A stretch of 64,000 nt of DNA from Ulota crispa (Eukaryota; Streptophyta; Bryopsida; Orthotrichales; Orthotrichaceae): assembly GCA_963920765.1 (NCBI GenBank), contig OY987242.1, forward strand, positions 33,814,002 through 33,878,001. The letters are read 5' to 3'. Position 1 is the first letter of the stretch. Every line of letters begins with the position of its first letter. The notes beneath the pieces were generated by a model. The model was not told where the DNA came from, searched no databases, and worked only from the letters and a program-made list of their open reading frames with translations. A program made the translations under genes and the position numbers. Of the stretch, positions 12,343 to 24,316 are shown in pieces.

Positions 12343-14386
12343 TTAGAAGAGGTAATAAGGAACAGGACTCGGCAATGGCGAGTTCGGAGTCTTGATGCCA
12401 GGCGAGAGAGCCGGTAAAGAGAACGACAACGGCGAGCAGTTCATCTGTGGCCAGCTCCAAACGTTTGATCCTTGCGGCGATCTGAGCAAAGCTTCGCGAA
12501 GGTTATTGATTTTCGAATCGTCCGAATCCCCCACTGCTCCTTGCTTAACATTCTCTGCGAGCTCTTGCATCTCTGAAAACACCGGATACTCCGAGTTCTG
12601 AGCTCGAGAAACGGACGACGATGCACGTGCTAGTTTGCTGCCCGGGTCTTCTTGGGATTGAGCAACCGTCTCGAGCGGCCTCTTGCGACGGGACGGAGGT
12701 TTTGGAGCTTTGGCTTTAGGTCTGCTGGTGGTCAGCAGCTGCACGTTGCGGCCGCTCGCAGCTCGAAGCGGAAAGTTGAGGAGAGCGCGTGAGCCTCGCA
12801 AGCGAAGAGCGGCGTCGTCGTAGGCTAATGCTGCTTCTTCCGCAGTGTCGAATGTTCCTAGCCACAGCCGGGAGCCGTGGCGGCTGGAGTCACGAATCTC
12901 GGCCGCATATTTCCCCCAGGGACGTTGCCTCACGCCGCGATAATGCAAGTGCGTCTGCCTTGTTGCCTTGCGGGACTTCGACGGCGCATGCGCATTTGCT
13001 TCGGTTGGCAGACTACTGGACGTCGATATGGCGTCTGAAACGAGCGGCTCCTCCTGCTTCGTGCTCTTGCATGATGGTGAAAGTAGCGGCCAATCGCTAC
13101 AAAGAAACATGTGACCACCATATTCGTTAATAGGGGAAAACAATAGCTCCCATTTGTTTTTCACCTGAATCTTGAACGTTCCCTTAATTTATTAGCCCTT
13201 AACCCCTGAACGGCCTGAAAGCCGTTTGCGGTCGTATGTACGGTGGTATGTACAGACATATTTGAGGTGTTCTGAAGGTTTTTCAAATTTTTTATGCACC
13301 CACCATCATACAATTTTTTAATATGTATGGTTGTAACACTTAATTTCCAATTGATTCAAACTTCTGAATATTGGTTGCGGTAGTATTTGGTACCATATCT
13401 TTAGAGCCCAAGGCCTTTCAAGGGTTAAAGGACATAGCATGCCGCTGCAACTAGTAGAATACAAGGTATTGTTCTTGTATTTGGAATAGATTCACACTTT
13501 TACTGCATTTGAGATCAACAAAGAAGTTGAAGAATCGATCAAAGTGGTTCTAGTGAGCTACTTGAGATCCCAAATTAAAACTTCTTACGGGTAGCAAATA
13601 CAAATTATTCGGCAACGTACATACTATGCCTTATGGTCTTTTAAGGGTTAAGAAAGTCAATGAAACTTTTGTCCAAAATTCTAAACTTTCTGTCCAAAAG
13701 AGCGTATATCTAGACGACACTGGATTCCGGATTCAATGATTATGGCGTTCTCAGAAGAAAAAAAAATCCAAAAGTTTCAATTTGTAAGAATGGTACCCTT
13801 TTAAGGAATATGATGTTATGTCGTTCATGTCGTTCATGTCGTTCACGTCGTTCATGTCGTTCACGTCGTTCATGTCGATCTCATCGAGTAGAACCGCGCC
13901 GCCATGGCCAGTTCGAGGAAGATCATTGTTGTTGTTACTGCAATGGACGCGCTTCGATCGCCAGGGACTCGCGGGACGGGAACAGAAATGGCTCGGCATC
14001 GTCGACTCCTGCAGCATGCTCGCAAGATCACCGAGCATGATCGTCTCTGCTCGGCGAGGGAGCGTCAATATCGACAGCGGTCGACTCGACCGGCACCTTT
14101 TTGCATGAGACTCATGCTCCGGCATCGCTTCAACATTCTGGCTTGTCACCGACGAGTTGGGTCCCTCGAAATGCAGATCATCGTCTCCAAGAAACGACCA
14201 CTCTGCATCACAATCCCAGCTACTGACGTTACTGAAATCCTGCATCTCGAATAATTGCGCTCCTGATCTTGCAGGCAGCGTTCGCAGTGACAAATTGAGA
14301 CTCGCTGTCCAGTTTGAATCGTCGATCTCTCCCGCCTGAGCCCCGTCGATACTCTGCTTAAAATTGCTGAAGCCAAGAAACTGCAT
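12343..14386 (-). CDS. AP2/ERF transcription factor (two exons)
   Basis: Proposed exons are 14386-13797 and 13096-12343, read leftward; they join in phase (GG|C) to 447 residues. The single AP2/ERF DNA-binding domain lies at about residues 248-308: [18 protein letters not shown], then [18 protein letters not shown] and a RALLNFPL end. Ala and Asp at the two diagnostic positions favour the ERF rather than DREB class, which in known members binds GCC-box DNA in the nucleus. The N-terminal exon is acidic and Asn/Asp-rich, with a Met-Asn-Asp-Val repeat near its end; Lys/Arg-rich PSRRKRP follows the domain as a possible nuclear signal. The start chosen is MQFLGF; an upstream in-frame Met would add only a CT-repeat-encoded Glu-Arg run, better read as 5'UTR. 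A single-exon reading would start at 13164, but those first residues come from a MITE end. The donor (GTACCA) is weak, so exon 1 is less certain than exon 2. Confidence 0.75.
13097..13796 (-). other. ERF intron filled by nested MITEs
   Basis: The acceptor TTTCTTTGTAG ends at 13097. A family E element (13113 to about 13757; CATATTCGTTAAT at one end, ATGGCGTTCT at the other) takes up nearly the whole intron and itself contains a TTAA/CCC element at 13203-13424. Without the MITE only about 50 nt of intron would remain. Confidence 0.5.
13203..13424. mobile_element. TTAA/CCC (piggyBac-like) MITE, 222 bp
   Basis: TTAA at 13199-13202 and 13425-13428 flanks inverted ends CCCCTGAACGGCC and, from the right, CCCTTGAAAGGCC. 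A further right-end-like CTTTTAAGGG plus TTAA is at 13638-13651. Confidence 0.7.
13824..13875. repeat. hexamer/dodecamer repeat in ERF exon 1
   Basis: TCGTTC plus ATG/ACG repeated about nine times; on the coding strand it gives alternating Met-Asn-Asp and Val-Asn-Asp triplets. In frame, so likely tolerated length variation. Confidence 0.85.
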
Positions 14387-14410
14387 CTCTCTCTCTCTCT
14401 CTCTCTCTGT
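14386..14410. repeat. CT/GA microsatellite in ERF 5'UTR
   Basis: About 12 CT units immediately before the proposed start codon of the ERF gene, typical of plant 5' leaders. Confidence 0.8.
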
Positions 14411-15275
14411 TCTTTCAATTCCAATACCGCTCAAACAACAGATCGACAGTGTTGCCTTCGCTTAGACACATCTTTCTCTTTAGAGAGCTAATTATACGTC
14501 ATGAACACAATGCCAAACCTCGCACTTGAAGAAAACTAAGTAATTACCAAACATACTCAATATCTGATTCTTCACAACACTCTTTACATTGTCCATGAAT
14601 ATCTACAAATGCCCGTGGTGGTCCTTTGCCGATCGATCTGCAGCAAAATTTAATAGGAGATGCAAGATCGAAGACGGCAAGTCGCTGTTGCAAATGCACA
14701 CGAGTCAAGCTTAGCAAAATATTGTGTACAGGCCAAGCTTTTTAGCCAGTCTTTGATGGAACTCTTGCTCTTATAGCAAGCCAGCCATCACCAGTGTCCA
14801 TCGCTGCTAAGCTGAAGTCAAAATCGAGGCAAGTCAAACAAGATTTACAAGAAACTTCTTCTTTATTTTGGTTGCATCGCTTGCGAGCTAAGTCAACTTC
14901 AGTTGTTAATATTAAAGCTGAACTGCACCGAAATTTCAGCATGCAAGACGAAAACCTTGAATGCTCAATACGGCATAGCCATGGTCAGTGTCGTTGATTA
15001 GTAATCTTACCATTGAAAGTTTGCGTTCAAATGTAACGATAGGAATCGTGGATGCGGTGTCTATGCTTCAATCTCCTTCGAAGATGGAGTTCTTGTTTGG
15101 AATGTTCTAGAGATTTATTAGCGTAAAAATGCGACTACAGTTGCAAGAATCAGACTGTACGAGTAATGCGGCCATTCTATATTACTTTCTTACCGCAAGT
15201 AATCTCCTCAAGAACTGTATAATCAAAATTTACACGGCGTTGCTACGTTTCCGTTCTGTGAAGACCTGCGTCAAT
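14411..15275. other. ERF upstream region; no other gene
   Basis: Would hold the promoter and leader of the minus-strand ERF gene. No unambiguous TATA box was fixed, and the open frames here match no known family. Confidence 0.35.
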
Positions 15276-15277
15276 AA

Positions 15278-15535
15278 CGTGTTATTCATTAATTTGGGAA
15301 AACGATGGGTACCTGTTGTACCTCACCTTAATCCAAAATAGCCACCTTAATTTATGTCAATGAACCACATGGAACCATATTCATTAAAGTCAAGAGGTCA
15401 TCTTAAATCTTAAACCTAATTATTGAACTTCTGTCCAAAATTTCAAAAGTTAATGAACTTTCTGTCCACAAAAGAACGTAATTCTACATTGAAAAACAGT
15501 CAACGGATTCCTATTTCAATGAATATGACGTTCTT
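15278..15535. mobile_element. MITE, family E (complex)
   Basis: Ends TTATTCATTAATTTGGG and TCAATGAATATGACGTTC (inverse) match the family. An internal CATATTCATTAA at 15372 suggests a second copy nested or fused. Confidence 0.55.
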
Positions 15536-16391
15536 TGGGAAAAAAAAAAGAAGAAGCTAGAAGTCCCACTTTGTACGGTTTTTCCCAAATTAACAAATTA
15601 CATTGAATGTAATTTCTGTGCACTCCTTGCGCAGAGACTTCGGAGACGAAGATCGGGAAGAACCGGTTTTCATTTCAAAATCAGCCGGCTCCAATGGCCG
15701 AAAGAACCGGTTGAAATGGTAAAAGGAACCGGTTGAAATTTGAAAGTGTACCTGTAAAAGAAAAACAGGCACAAATTATCCGAAGCACTAATTATAGTTT
15801 ATTATACTATCTAAATATGTTAAAAAAATAACGTGTTTTTCCTTGGTTAACCCTGTCTGCTTGATCATTTGATAAATTGTGATTGACTGAAGCTTTGGCG
15901 GACGAAGGGATGAAATATCCAAAGAGAACCGAGAAATCAAAGAAAACCAAAAAATCAGAGAAAATCAGAAAATTAAAGAAAACCAGAAATCCATTATAGT
16001 AAAAAGAACTGCCCATATTTTGTAGTTTTATAGCATTTTAACTCAGTATAAGTCTAGGTTCACTAGTTGAGTGTCTCTTTTATTCCAAATATGGATTTCA
16101 AATTCCCAAACTTGGCCTATAGCGGTGAAATTTCTAAGTTTTAATGTTTTTCTCCAAGGTGAGAATCTTGAATTTTTTCGACGCCAAGGTCCACTTGAAG
16201 AAAATGAAGAGATTTACGAAAGATGCAGGTGGGCCTTTCATTTATTCAGAAAACTCATCTTCATATTGCTTCTAGACAAGCCTTACATTTACTAAAAGAA
16301 ACTAACCTTTTAGATTGCTTCTAGTGTGCGGCTTTCTTGTCCATCTTTGTGACCAAATGTAGAAAATTGAGGAAAAAATATAGCATGAAAC
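15536..16391. other. no gene seen
   Basis: AT-rich, with three AACCGGTT-type repeats at 15662-15740 and a tandem AACCAAAAAATCAGAGAAAA-like stretch at 15925-15990. No coding evidence. Confidence 0.4.
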
Positions 16392-16773
16392 TTAAGGACG
16401 TTAAACCGTTTCATGTCTCATCTCTGCAAGTCCCATCTCAATATGAGATCTCAACTGTGTTGGGTAATTAAGGGCAAAAAGGAGTATCAAAAAAAATCAT
16501 GAATATATTGTGCAAAAAATGTTGATGGAACTTGGGCTAAAAGTCGGGTTTATCAAAATGGTTCAACCAAACTTTTAGTGAAATTCCACCTTCTTTGGCT
16601 CCTAAAATTCCACAATGTGTTATCATGTAAGTCAAATATATTGAATTGTGTCATGAAATTTGGGACATAGAGTGAAGTGTCAAGTCCCAACTTTCATCTC
16701 CGCACCAGTCACATCCTCAGATTTCAGTGGGACATGGGACATGAGACATAATGTCAATTGCCCCTAACTTTCA
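16392..16773. mobile_element. MITE, family B
   Basis: The right end GTGGGACATGGGACATGAGA...CAATTGCCCCT is the inverse of the left end of the 22190 copy (GGGGCAGTTTGCATTGTCTC). The left end is decayed. The core TGATGGAACTTGGGCTAAAA is shared with the other family B copies. Confidence 0.65.
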
Positions 16774-17402
16774 ACAACATTTGATGGAAAGCTTCAACAT
16801 CTCAGAAGAATTGGTGACTAGTTCACAACTGAAGTTGTTTGCAATTTATAAACATCTGCCTAAAAACCGGTTAATTTTTTTTACATTATGAAATAGAGAA
16901 ACAGCCGGAATAGTTGCTTGATAAACTGGTTCAGTACAACAATTGAAGTAAATCAACCGATCGAAGTCAAATATTTACCGACAGTGGAATGCTCATGTGT
17001 TTTTGTCACAAAAAAGTTTGGGAACTTTTGTTCATTGCTGATGTCAAAGGGGCCTCAGCGTGCAAGTTTTCAATAAAATATGAGGATTAATTGATTTGAA
17101 GGGACCCTTCATGCCATGACCCTTTGGACTTATGTCCAAAGTCAAACATTCTTGCAAAATGCCTTGAGCTGGAGCTTCTTCCTTCCCCTTTCCTGGACGT
17201 GCATGGGTTCTATTTTGAACATTATTATGCTGTATAACCTGTATTATAATGCAAGAGGTAGAATATTCTTGTTTTTTTGAGTTGAGAATTTCAAACAAGC
17301 AAGTTCGAAAGGAAGAAAGAAACTACACAGATTATTTCAATTGATGTAAGACTCTGAATAGTGTGAGACCCCTTTTCACTAATTTGGGTGAATTTTGCTT
17401 AA

Positions 17403-18311
17403 CCCCGGAAAGATCGTTGAGGGAGAAATGGGATTTTGGGTAGATACCTATGGCCTCAATTTTTTTCTTGATTTTTTGAAACTTTTTTGAAGATAGAAAA
17501 ACACATTAGCTTTTGGGAATGTCCTTTTTATTCCAATCTATGCCCATGAGCAAAAGTTATGCCCAAATAAGCACAAATTTGGGGAGACCGGGCAACAATT
17601 TTTTTTACAAAAACTTGAACTTTTTTTTTACTGCCTTTTTTCTCATAGATTTTATATTTTCTACTTCTAAAGCTTTGATTCATTCCATTTGGACTAGTTA
17701 TGAGAAAGTTATGGACAATCTTGTTTTTTGGGCAATTTATGCACCTCCTTGGAAAAATAACTTATAAAGTTCATTTTTGAATGGAAGTTTAACATGTTTT
17801 AAAAAAATTGTTGGAAAGGGTGAAGTTTTCTTGCTAGAAAAATTGCACCTTTGAGATTATTGTGTTTCAATTCCATTGCAGGGTTATTAAAAGTTTAAGG
17901 TTTTGTTCAATCTCATACCTTCTTCTATCTTCTTTTTTTAAGAATGAAAAGTAAGTGTTTTTTTCTTTTTTTTTTTAATCCAAAAGATTCTCAACTCAAT
18001 TATCCACCATGAATATTTAAACCCCCAAACTATTTCTTGCAAATTTAAGTCAAAAAGTTCAAAAGTCAAATAATCTAATCATGCAAGGTGCAAGAAAGTT
18101 TGTTTTTTACACTTTAAACGCAAATATTTTGCAATTTGGGTGGTTAAAGTTTTTTGAATTTTTTTCCACATTCTTATACTAGTCTAGTACAAGACCTTAT
18201 GGTTAGATATGCAAAAAGATCAATTTTCAAACTTTTTTACTCTTTGCAATAGAAATGGGCAGTTTTGAGTGTCTTTTGACAAAATAAATGCCACGGTCCT
18301 TTAGAGGTTGA
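17403..18311. mobile_element. TTAA/CCC element X (909 bp)
   Basis: TTAA at 17399-17402, then CCCCGGAAAGATCG; the right end is CGGTCCTTTAGAGG followed by TTGA, one change from TTAA. Its whole length matches the inverse of element Y (18462-20121), except that X lacks about 0.7 kb of Y. X therefore looks like an internally deleted derivative. Confidence 0.65.
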
Positions 18312-18461
18312 CAAGTATGGAAGTGTGACATATCTTTTGTCCTTACTCCTATAAGTAGGGTTATGGTCACTACCTTTCATCTTGCCTTTCATTAGCCCTC
18401 AAACAACAACTTGGTGGTTGAGCTTTCATAATGTGGCATCCTTTACACACTCATAATTTAA

Positions 18462-20121
18462 CCCCTAAATCCCTAGGGCCTTTATTTTGTCAAAACACAC
18501 TCAAAATTGCCATTTCTATTGCAAAGAGTAAAAATGTTTGAAAATTGGTCTTTTTTCATACCTAGCCATAGGATCTTGTACTAGACTAGTACAAGAATGT
18601 GGAAAAAAAATTCAAAAAATTCAAAAAATTTTGACCAACAAGATTGCAAAATATTTGCTTTCAAAGTGTAAAAAACAAACTTTTTTGCACCTTGCATGAG
18701 GGTAGTTGCAAGAAACACTTCACAATTTTGTCTCAAACATCCTTAAAATTGGTAGTACTATGTAGTACTATGAGCTTTTGAGATAATTTTTTTAAAATAA
18801 AGTAAAATACAAAAAATTTGTAAAGCACTTAAAATAGCATACTAGTCAAAATTTAGACCTAGAAAAAATTTATTCTAAAAGTTATGCACAAAACAAAATC
18901 ACCAACAAAAAGCCAATTTCTTTCTTACTTTTTAGAAAATAGTAAAACAATTCAAACAAAAAAAATAAAAAATGGCCATTTGAGAACCCATTAAACACAT
19001 TCACATGGTACAATTGCTTTGCTTAGGAATTTCTTTGTATTTTGCCAATGAAGGGAGATAGGATGCCCGCTTTGAGACAATGTAGATGCCATGGAATTTA
19101 TAATTTTGCAAAAAATTTCTACAAATGCATGTAAGCATGCATTATAAACAACACCCCCAATTTATAACCGTAGAAAAGCTTTTTTGGACCCAAAATAGTA
19201 CTAAAAACCCCCCAAAATGGCCAAGGTAGACACCTATTTGGGGGCTGTTCAAAAATAGTAAAATAATTTTAAAAAAACTGCAGAAATTATGGAAGGTCTA
19301 TAACTGTGACATGTACCTTCTTCTAAAATTTCAGTTGAAAAGAACTTGTTGCGCAAAAGTTACAAGCCAGAAAGCACCTGCACAAGGGGAAGGGCACAAA
19401 AAATAGTACAAATGTTTCTTGCAATCACCCATGACTAGAATATTTGATTTTGAACTTTTTGACTTAAAATTTTTGCACCACTTTGTTTTGAGGTTTAATT
19501 TTTGATGGTGGAGAATTGAGTTGAGAATCTTTGGAAAAAAATCAAAATAAAAATTACGTAATTTTCATTCTTAAAAAAAACATTAGGTGGAAGAAGGTAT
19601 AAGATTGAACAAAAACTTAAACTGCTAATAACGCTGCAATGGAATTGAAATGCAATAATCCCAAAGGCGAGATTGTTCTCAAAAGCAAACTTCACCCTTT
19701 CCAATTATTTTTTTTGAAAAAATGTTAAACTTGCATTCAAAAATGAAGTTTATAAGTTATTTTTTCAAGAAGATGCTTGAATTGTTGGAAAAACAAGATT
19801 GTCCATAACTTTCTCATAATTAGTTCAAACGGAATGAATCAAAGCTTTAGATGTAGAAAAAACTATAACCTATAAGAAGAAATCATTAAAAAATATCAAG
19901 TTTTTGTAAAAAAATTGCTGCACAATCTCCATAAATTTGTACTTATTTGGGCATAACGTTTGCTCCTGGGCATAGATTGGAATAAAAGATATATTCCCCA
20001 AAAGCTAATGTGTTTTCCTATCTTCAAAAAAAGTTTCAAAATATTAGAACAAAAATTAAGGCTGTAGGTTCTTGCCCAAAATCTCATTTGTCCCTCAAAG
20101 GGATACTCAAGGATTTAGGGG
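18462..20121. mobile_element. TTAA/CCC element Y (1660 bp)
   Basis: Flanked by TTAA at 18458-18461 and 20122-20125, with ends CCCCTAAATCCC and GGATTTAGGGG. It lies inverted to X with a 150-bp spacer. The extra segment at about 18720-19430 has no clear open frame, so Y is also non-autonomous. Confidence 0.7.
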
Positions 20122-20689
20122 TTAAATTACATACAACATCACCTTGGAATTTTGACCACTTGGGTCTAACTATTAAACCCGTAAAGGACCAAGCCTTTTT
20201 TTTTTGTGAAAAACACAAAAAACTACCACTTTTGGGGAAGCAAGTACAATGGTAAGAAAAAAAGTTTTTCCAAGAATTCAACCGTAAGATCTTATAGTAA
20301 ACTATAAGAGGTACACATGGTAGAAAATTCAGCTCAAGCTACACAAAAATGAGTGAGATATTTACATCTGAATTGCAAAAATTTTTTTTTGCTATTGCTG
20401 CAAAGAAATTTTAGAAGGCTTTGACCACTCTTAGAGCAAAAAAATTACTCTACCCAAAGTTGTGGTTTATTTTTACCATGTAGGAGACCAAGTTAGGTAT
20501 GTGTGGGAGAATTTTCAAATCAATTGGAACTATTCAACACATGGGAGAAAATAGTACGTAAAAAGAAGTAGAGAATGAGTCAAATCACTAAATTGTTAAG
20601 AATTTAATTATTAAAATGAAAAATGCAAATCCCAATGGCTATAATGTTGTAATAAACAATCTACTTCCTTAGGTTTAGTTTTTTTTCCA

Positions 20690-21098
20690 AAATATTGAAA
20701 ATTGTGAAAAATAAAGGACTTCAAAGTTTATTTTAGAGTAGAGATTCCATAACTGCCTGCAAACAAAAACTCCTCATAACTTTCATCTCTTTGATTGAAA
20801 TTGAATGATTCAAAGCTCCTCACATCTATATAAGTCTAAAGAACCTATTTCAGATTTTTATTTGAAAAAAACAAAAATTTTAAAGAAGTTTTTGGCTACC
20901 CAAGAAGCAAAATTTTACAGATTTTCATGCATAACTTCTTCAGTAAATGTCAGAATGAAGAAGAAATTACATTCCCATGTAGACTTTTGAATTCCTCACC
21001 TTCAATAAAAGTTTCAAAAAATCATGCATAGTAGTTTAGCCATAAGTACATGCCCAAAATCCCATTTGTCCCTTGAAGGAACAATGGTCCTTTAGGGG
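20690..21098. mobile_element. half of a TTAA/CCC foldback element
   Basis: Matches one arm of the 28348-29066 palindrome (CATAACTTTCATCTC and CATGCCCAAAATCCCATTTG motifs) and ends GGTCCTTTAGGGG plus TTAA at 21099-21102. No left terminus was found. Confidence 0.55.
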
Positions 21099-21230
21099 TT
21101 AAGATGGTGATTAAATAATATAGACCACAGATACTGAATTGGCATATACTATTGTGACCTACTTTATTAGTGTGCGTTGCAATGTTACTTATTTCTTGTA
21201 TCAGTAGTGCAAATTTGAACCAACTCTGAA

Positions 21231-22168
21231 CCCTGAAGGACCAAGGGGTCTTTTCAAAAAACATTGTCAAAACTGTATTTTTTGGTATGTTGATCAAAAA
21301 TCAAAACCAAAACATTATTGGAAATTCGAACCATATAAAACTATAGTAAAATGTTTCTTGAATGTGTGGTAAAAATTTCAGGATATTTGATGCACGGATT
21401 GAAAGATTATAACATTTGAAGTGAGTAAAACAATTTTTTTTGTACCTGCAAAACAAGGTCAGTAGACTTTTAGCCTTCTTGGAGTAAATTTTTTGCTCTA
21501 TATAAAATTGAGCTTTTTGATCATTCATAAGTATATGGTGTTAGACTCACTCATGAGAAAGTTCATAAGCAAACATAGAATTTAGTTTATTCTAAATCAC
21601 CTTGCAATGCAAGGAGGATAAGTGAATTGGCAATACATTACTTATTTTTTCATGATTTCTTGTGCAATGAGGAAGTTTTTTATTTGAAACCTAAACGTCA
21701 AAAAGTTAAAGACATACACTTTAAATATGTGCAAAAAGTTTCAAGAACTTTGGATTCATAAATTGCAAGATAATAGGGCCTTAAGTTAAAAGAAAATATA
21801 TTTTCTTGAAACCACCCAGACATAGTTAACAAAGCATGACTCTTAGAATGTGATTTGAGAGTTTTTTTTTTTTTTTTTTTTTGACAGTTGTACACCATAT
21901 TTTTTTGATTACATACATGCCAAATTTCAAAAGTTGATGAGAGATTTAGCATAAGGTTCTCCAATGATGTCCAAATTGCCCGAGTTGCCCAAATTCTTTT
22001 AGGCAACATAACTTTTGAATTGGGCATTTGATTGGCAAATAAGTTACATTTCCACTTGGGGGATGCATATTTACACCTTATTTTGAGAACATCTAGTAAA
22101 AGATGACTTTGTAAAACCCTATTCAAGTTCTCTAGTGTTTATTGAACATACACTTGGTCCTTTAGAGG
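21231..22168. mobile_element. TTAA/CCC element (938 bp)
   Basis: Left end CCCTGAAGGACCAAGG preceded by TGAA (TTAA with one change); right end CTTGGTCCTTTAGAGG followed by TTAA at 22169. The inverted ends match over about 16 bp. The internal frame at 21698-22126 has a poly-Lys run and no recognised domain. Confidence 0.65.
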
Positions 22169-22189
22169 TTAAGTGTAGTGTGAGACTTA

Positions 22190-22568
22190 GGGGGCAGTTT
22201 GCATTGTCTCCCATGTCCCGCAGCTTAGGTTGCACTTAAATTTGAGAATCTAAGTGATGGAAAGCCAAAAGTTGGGACTTGGCACTTTACAATATTTTCC
22301 AAGTTCTATGTCCTAATTACTTACATGGCAACAATTTTTGGAAATTTTGGCGCCAAAGAAGGTGGAGCTTCACTCAAGCCGGTTTGTTTTGACCATTTTG
22401 TTAGACCCAACTTCTAGCCCAAGTCCCACCAATATTTTTGCATAAAAACATTCATGGTTTTTGTTAGTACTCCTTTTTGCCCTCAATAATCCAACTAAGT
22501 TGGGATTTGGCGTTGAGATGGAACTTGCAAAGATGGAACATGGGATGTAGTGTAGAGTGCCCTTTAGA
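22190..22568. mobile_element. MITE, family B
   Basis: Left GGGGCAGTTTGCATTGTCTC, right GATGTAGTGTAGAGTGCCC (inverse related). The core includes CTTCTAGCCCAAGTCCCACC. Confidence 0.65.
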
Positions 22569-23267
22569 GCATCTTTGATTGGCCTAAAAAAATTCTAACC
22601 TATAAAATAGAGTTTCTTGTTTTCCATGTTGCCCACTTGTTTTCACCACCCATCCAACTAGGTAAATAAGGCTCAACCAATAACAAGCCTCCTTGTTTGC
22701 AAAAGTAAATACATCCCTCATTATTAACTTTCAACATATTGATTGTTCAAAGAAAGGTAGTATTTGAAGGAGTTGCCGTGCACAACAAAATTGCATTTTT
22801 TGCCTTGCCAAAAAGAATATTTTGACCAATTCATGCACTAGTTGCTCCACTTTCATCCAAAAGTCTCCCTAACCCATTGTTTTAATGTTTTACCATATGG
22901 ATAGCTATGCTCTTAGAGCATCTCTTGCGACCTGCTAAAAGAAGCGCATGGAAATTAGGTTTGGAGGGAATTGGAGCAATAAGTAGTGAAATAGGGCATG
23001 AAATTCCCTTGCAGCCTTGTGTAAAGTCCTCGCAATAATGCAAAAACAGTGCCAAAGAGCCTTCTTGCCATAATTTCCTTGTTTTTGTTTCTTGTGCGTG
23101 ACAAGGGCTGTGCAGGGGACATGTACAAAGTTGGAATTTGCCGTGAATTTGGCTCAGCTTGAAAGGCCTTGCTTTTGCACATTGATGAGTATAGTGCTAT
23201 TGGAGACTTAAAGCACATAAGAAATTGAACACAAAGGGCTCATTTGACCGGTGGCAAGACGTGCTCT
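22563..23267. mobile_element. two adjacent hAT-like MITEs
   Basis: AGAGCATCTTTGATTGG (22566) pairs with the inverse of GCTATGCTCT (22914). AGAGCATCTCTTGCGACC (22915) pairs better with the inverse of GTGGCAAGACGTGCTCT (23267). AGAGCATC ends are known from plant hAT-type MITEs; the target duplication was not resolved. Confidence 0.45.
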
Positions 23268-23830
23268 TAGTGTTCTCCCAAACAAAATTGGCGGTATCTC
23301 AACAACTCGTTCAAAAAATGGAAAATAGAAAAATGAAAAAGTCAACGGTTAATTTTCTTATATTGTTCCTCCATTTGTTTTAATAAAACATGTTTGGAAA
23401 CTGTTTATGTGGATCTACTATTTGCTGTGTTATTATAATATATAGAGTTCCAGAATTACTGGAATTGATCAACTAATTGACAAAGAGAACCTGTAACACC
23501 CGCATGTACCATTAATTAGAGTACTTAAATGCGTTATAAAACAACATGATATTTTATGGTTCTGTTTACTTATATTCTAATAATCCCAAGTCAAAACCAT
23601 GATTTTATGAGGCATTTTTAATCGTCTTCAAACTACCAAGGCTGTTGACATGTGTTCAACTATTGACCCACTTGAGTAATTGGTGCGAAAGAAAAACCCT
23701 GAAGATTCACATGAAATTGATATCATATTTACCTTAACTATTAATGACATTTTTACATCAGCAGGTTTGAAAAGAACAAAATGAAAAATGAAGAGCACAA
23801 GAGGTGAAAATTAAAGAAACTCCAATTATT
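23268..23830. other. no gene seen
   Basis: AT-rich, no repeat partner noticed in the window. Confidence 0.35.
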
Positions 23831-24316
23831 TAGTGCATGACACTTATAACTAGCAACTCCCAAACTTGAGCTGTCACTTTACTGCTTTGTCAAAAAAAAA
23901 AAAAAAAAAACTACCAAAAATCCAAGACCACAACATTCAATAGTGCCTGGTAGCGCTGCCCTCCCTCCAGATGAAATGGTGTAGAATATTCCACATCCAT
24001 CTTTAGCTATGGAGACACTTGGTTGAATTTGTCAAAGAATTTATGAAAAAGAGGCTCAGTTTAGTACACATATGTTGATATGTAGGCCAGCCATGTCAGA
24101 AATATTATTATTATTATTATTTTTTGTCAAGATGAAGTTCTTGAATGATACTTGAAAAGAGGGAAAGGCAGCCTTTCTTTAGGCTACTGAATGTTATGTG
24201 AAGCTTGAGCTCTATTCTTCTTATTGGTGGAATTATTTTTGAGCTAGTGTATGTATGAGTTGTATTTTGATTTTTCTTCTTGTAGAAATTTAGTTTGTTA
24301 TATGTGTCATGCACTA
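23831..24316. mobile_element. MITE, family G, split by family D
   Basis: Ends TAGTGCATGACACTTATAAC and the inverse of GTGTCATGCACTA match the uninterrupted copy at 41404-41630. A family D element (23932-24195) is inserted in the middle. Confidence 0.65.
23932..24195. mobile_element. MITE, family D
   Basis: Inverted ends AACATTCAATAG and CTACTGAATGTT, with TGCCCTC near the left and GAGGGAAAGGCAGCC near the right. Internal CACTTGGTTGAATTTGTC is shared with 29794-30114 and 35377-35666. Includes an ATT microsatellite. Confidence 0.7.

Noticed and set aside
12789-13130. Long open frame on the plus strand opposite the ERF domain
   Set aside because: It is the antisense of the AP2 coding exon; openness follows from the GC-rich codons of the real gene.
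12343-13164. Single-exon ERF starting at 13164
   Set aside because: The first 22 residues come from a MITE end; a good acceptor at 13097 and an in-phase upstream exon fit better.
21698-22126. 142-codon minus-strand frame
   Set aside because: Lies inside a TTAA element, includes a poly-Lys run from a T tract, and has no recognisable domain.
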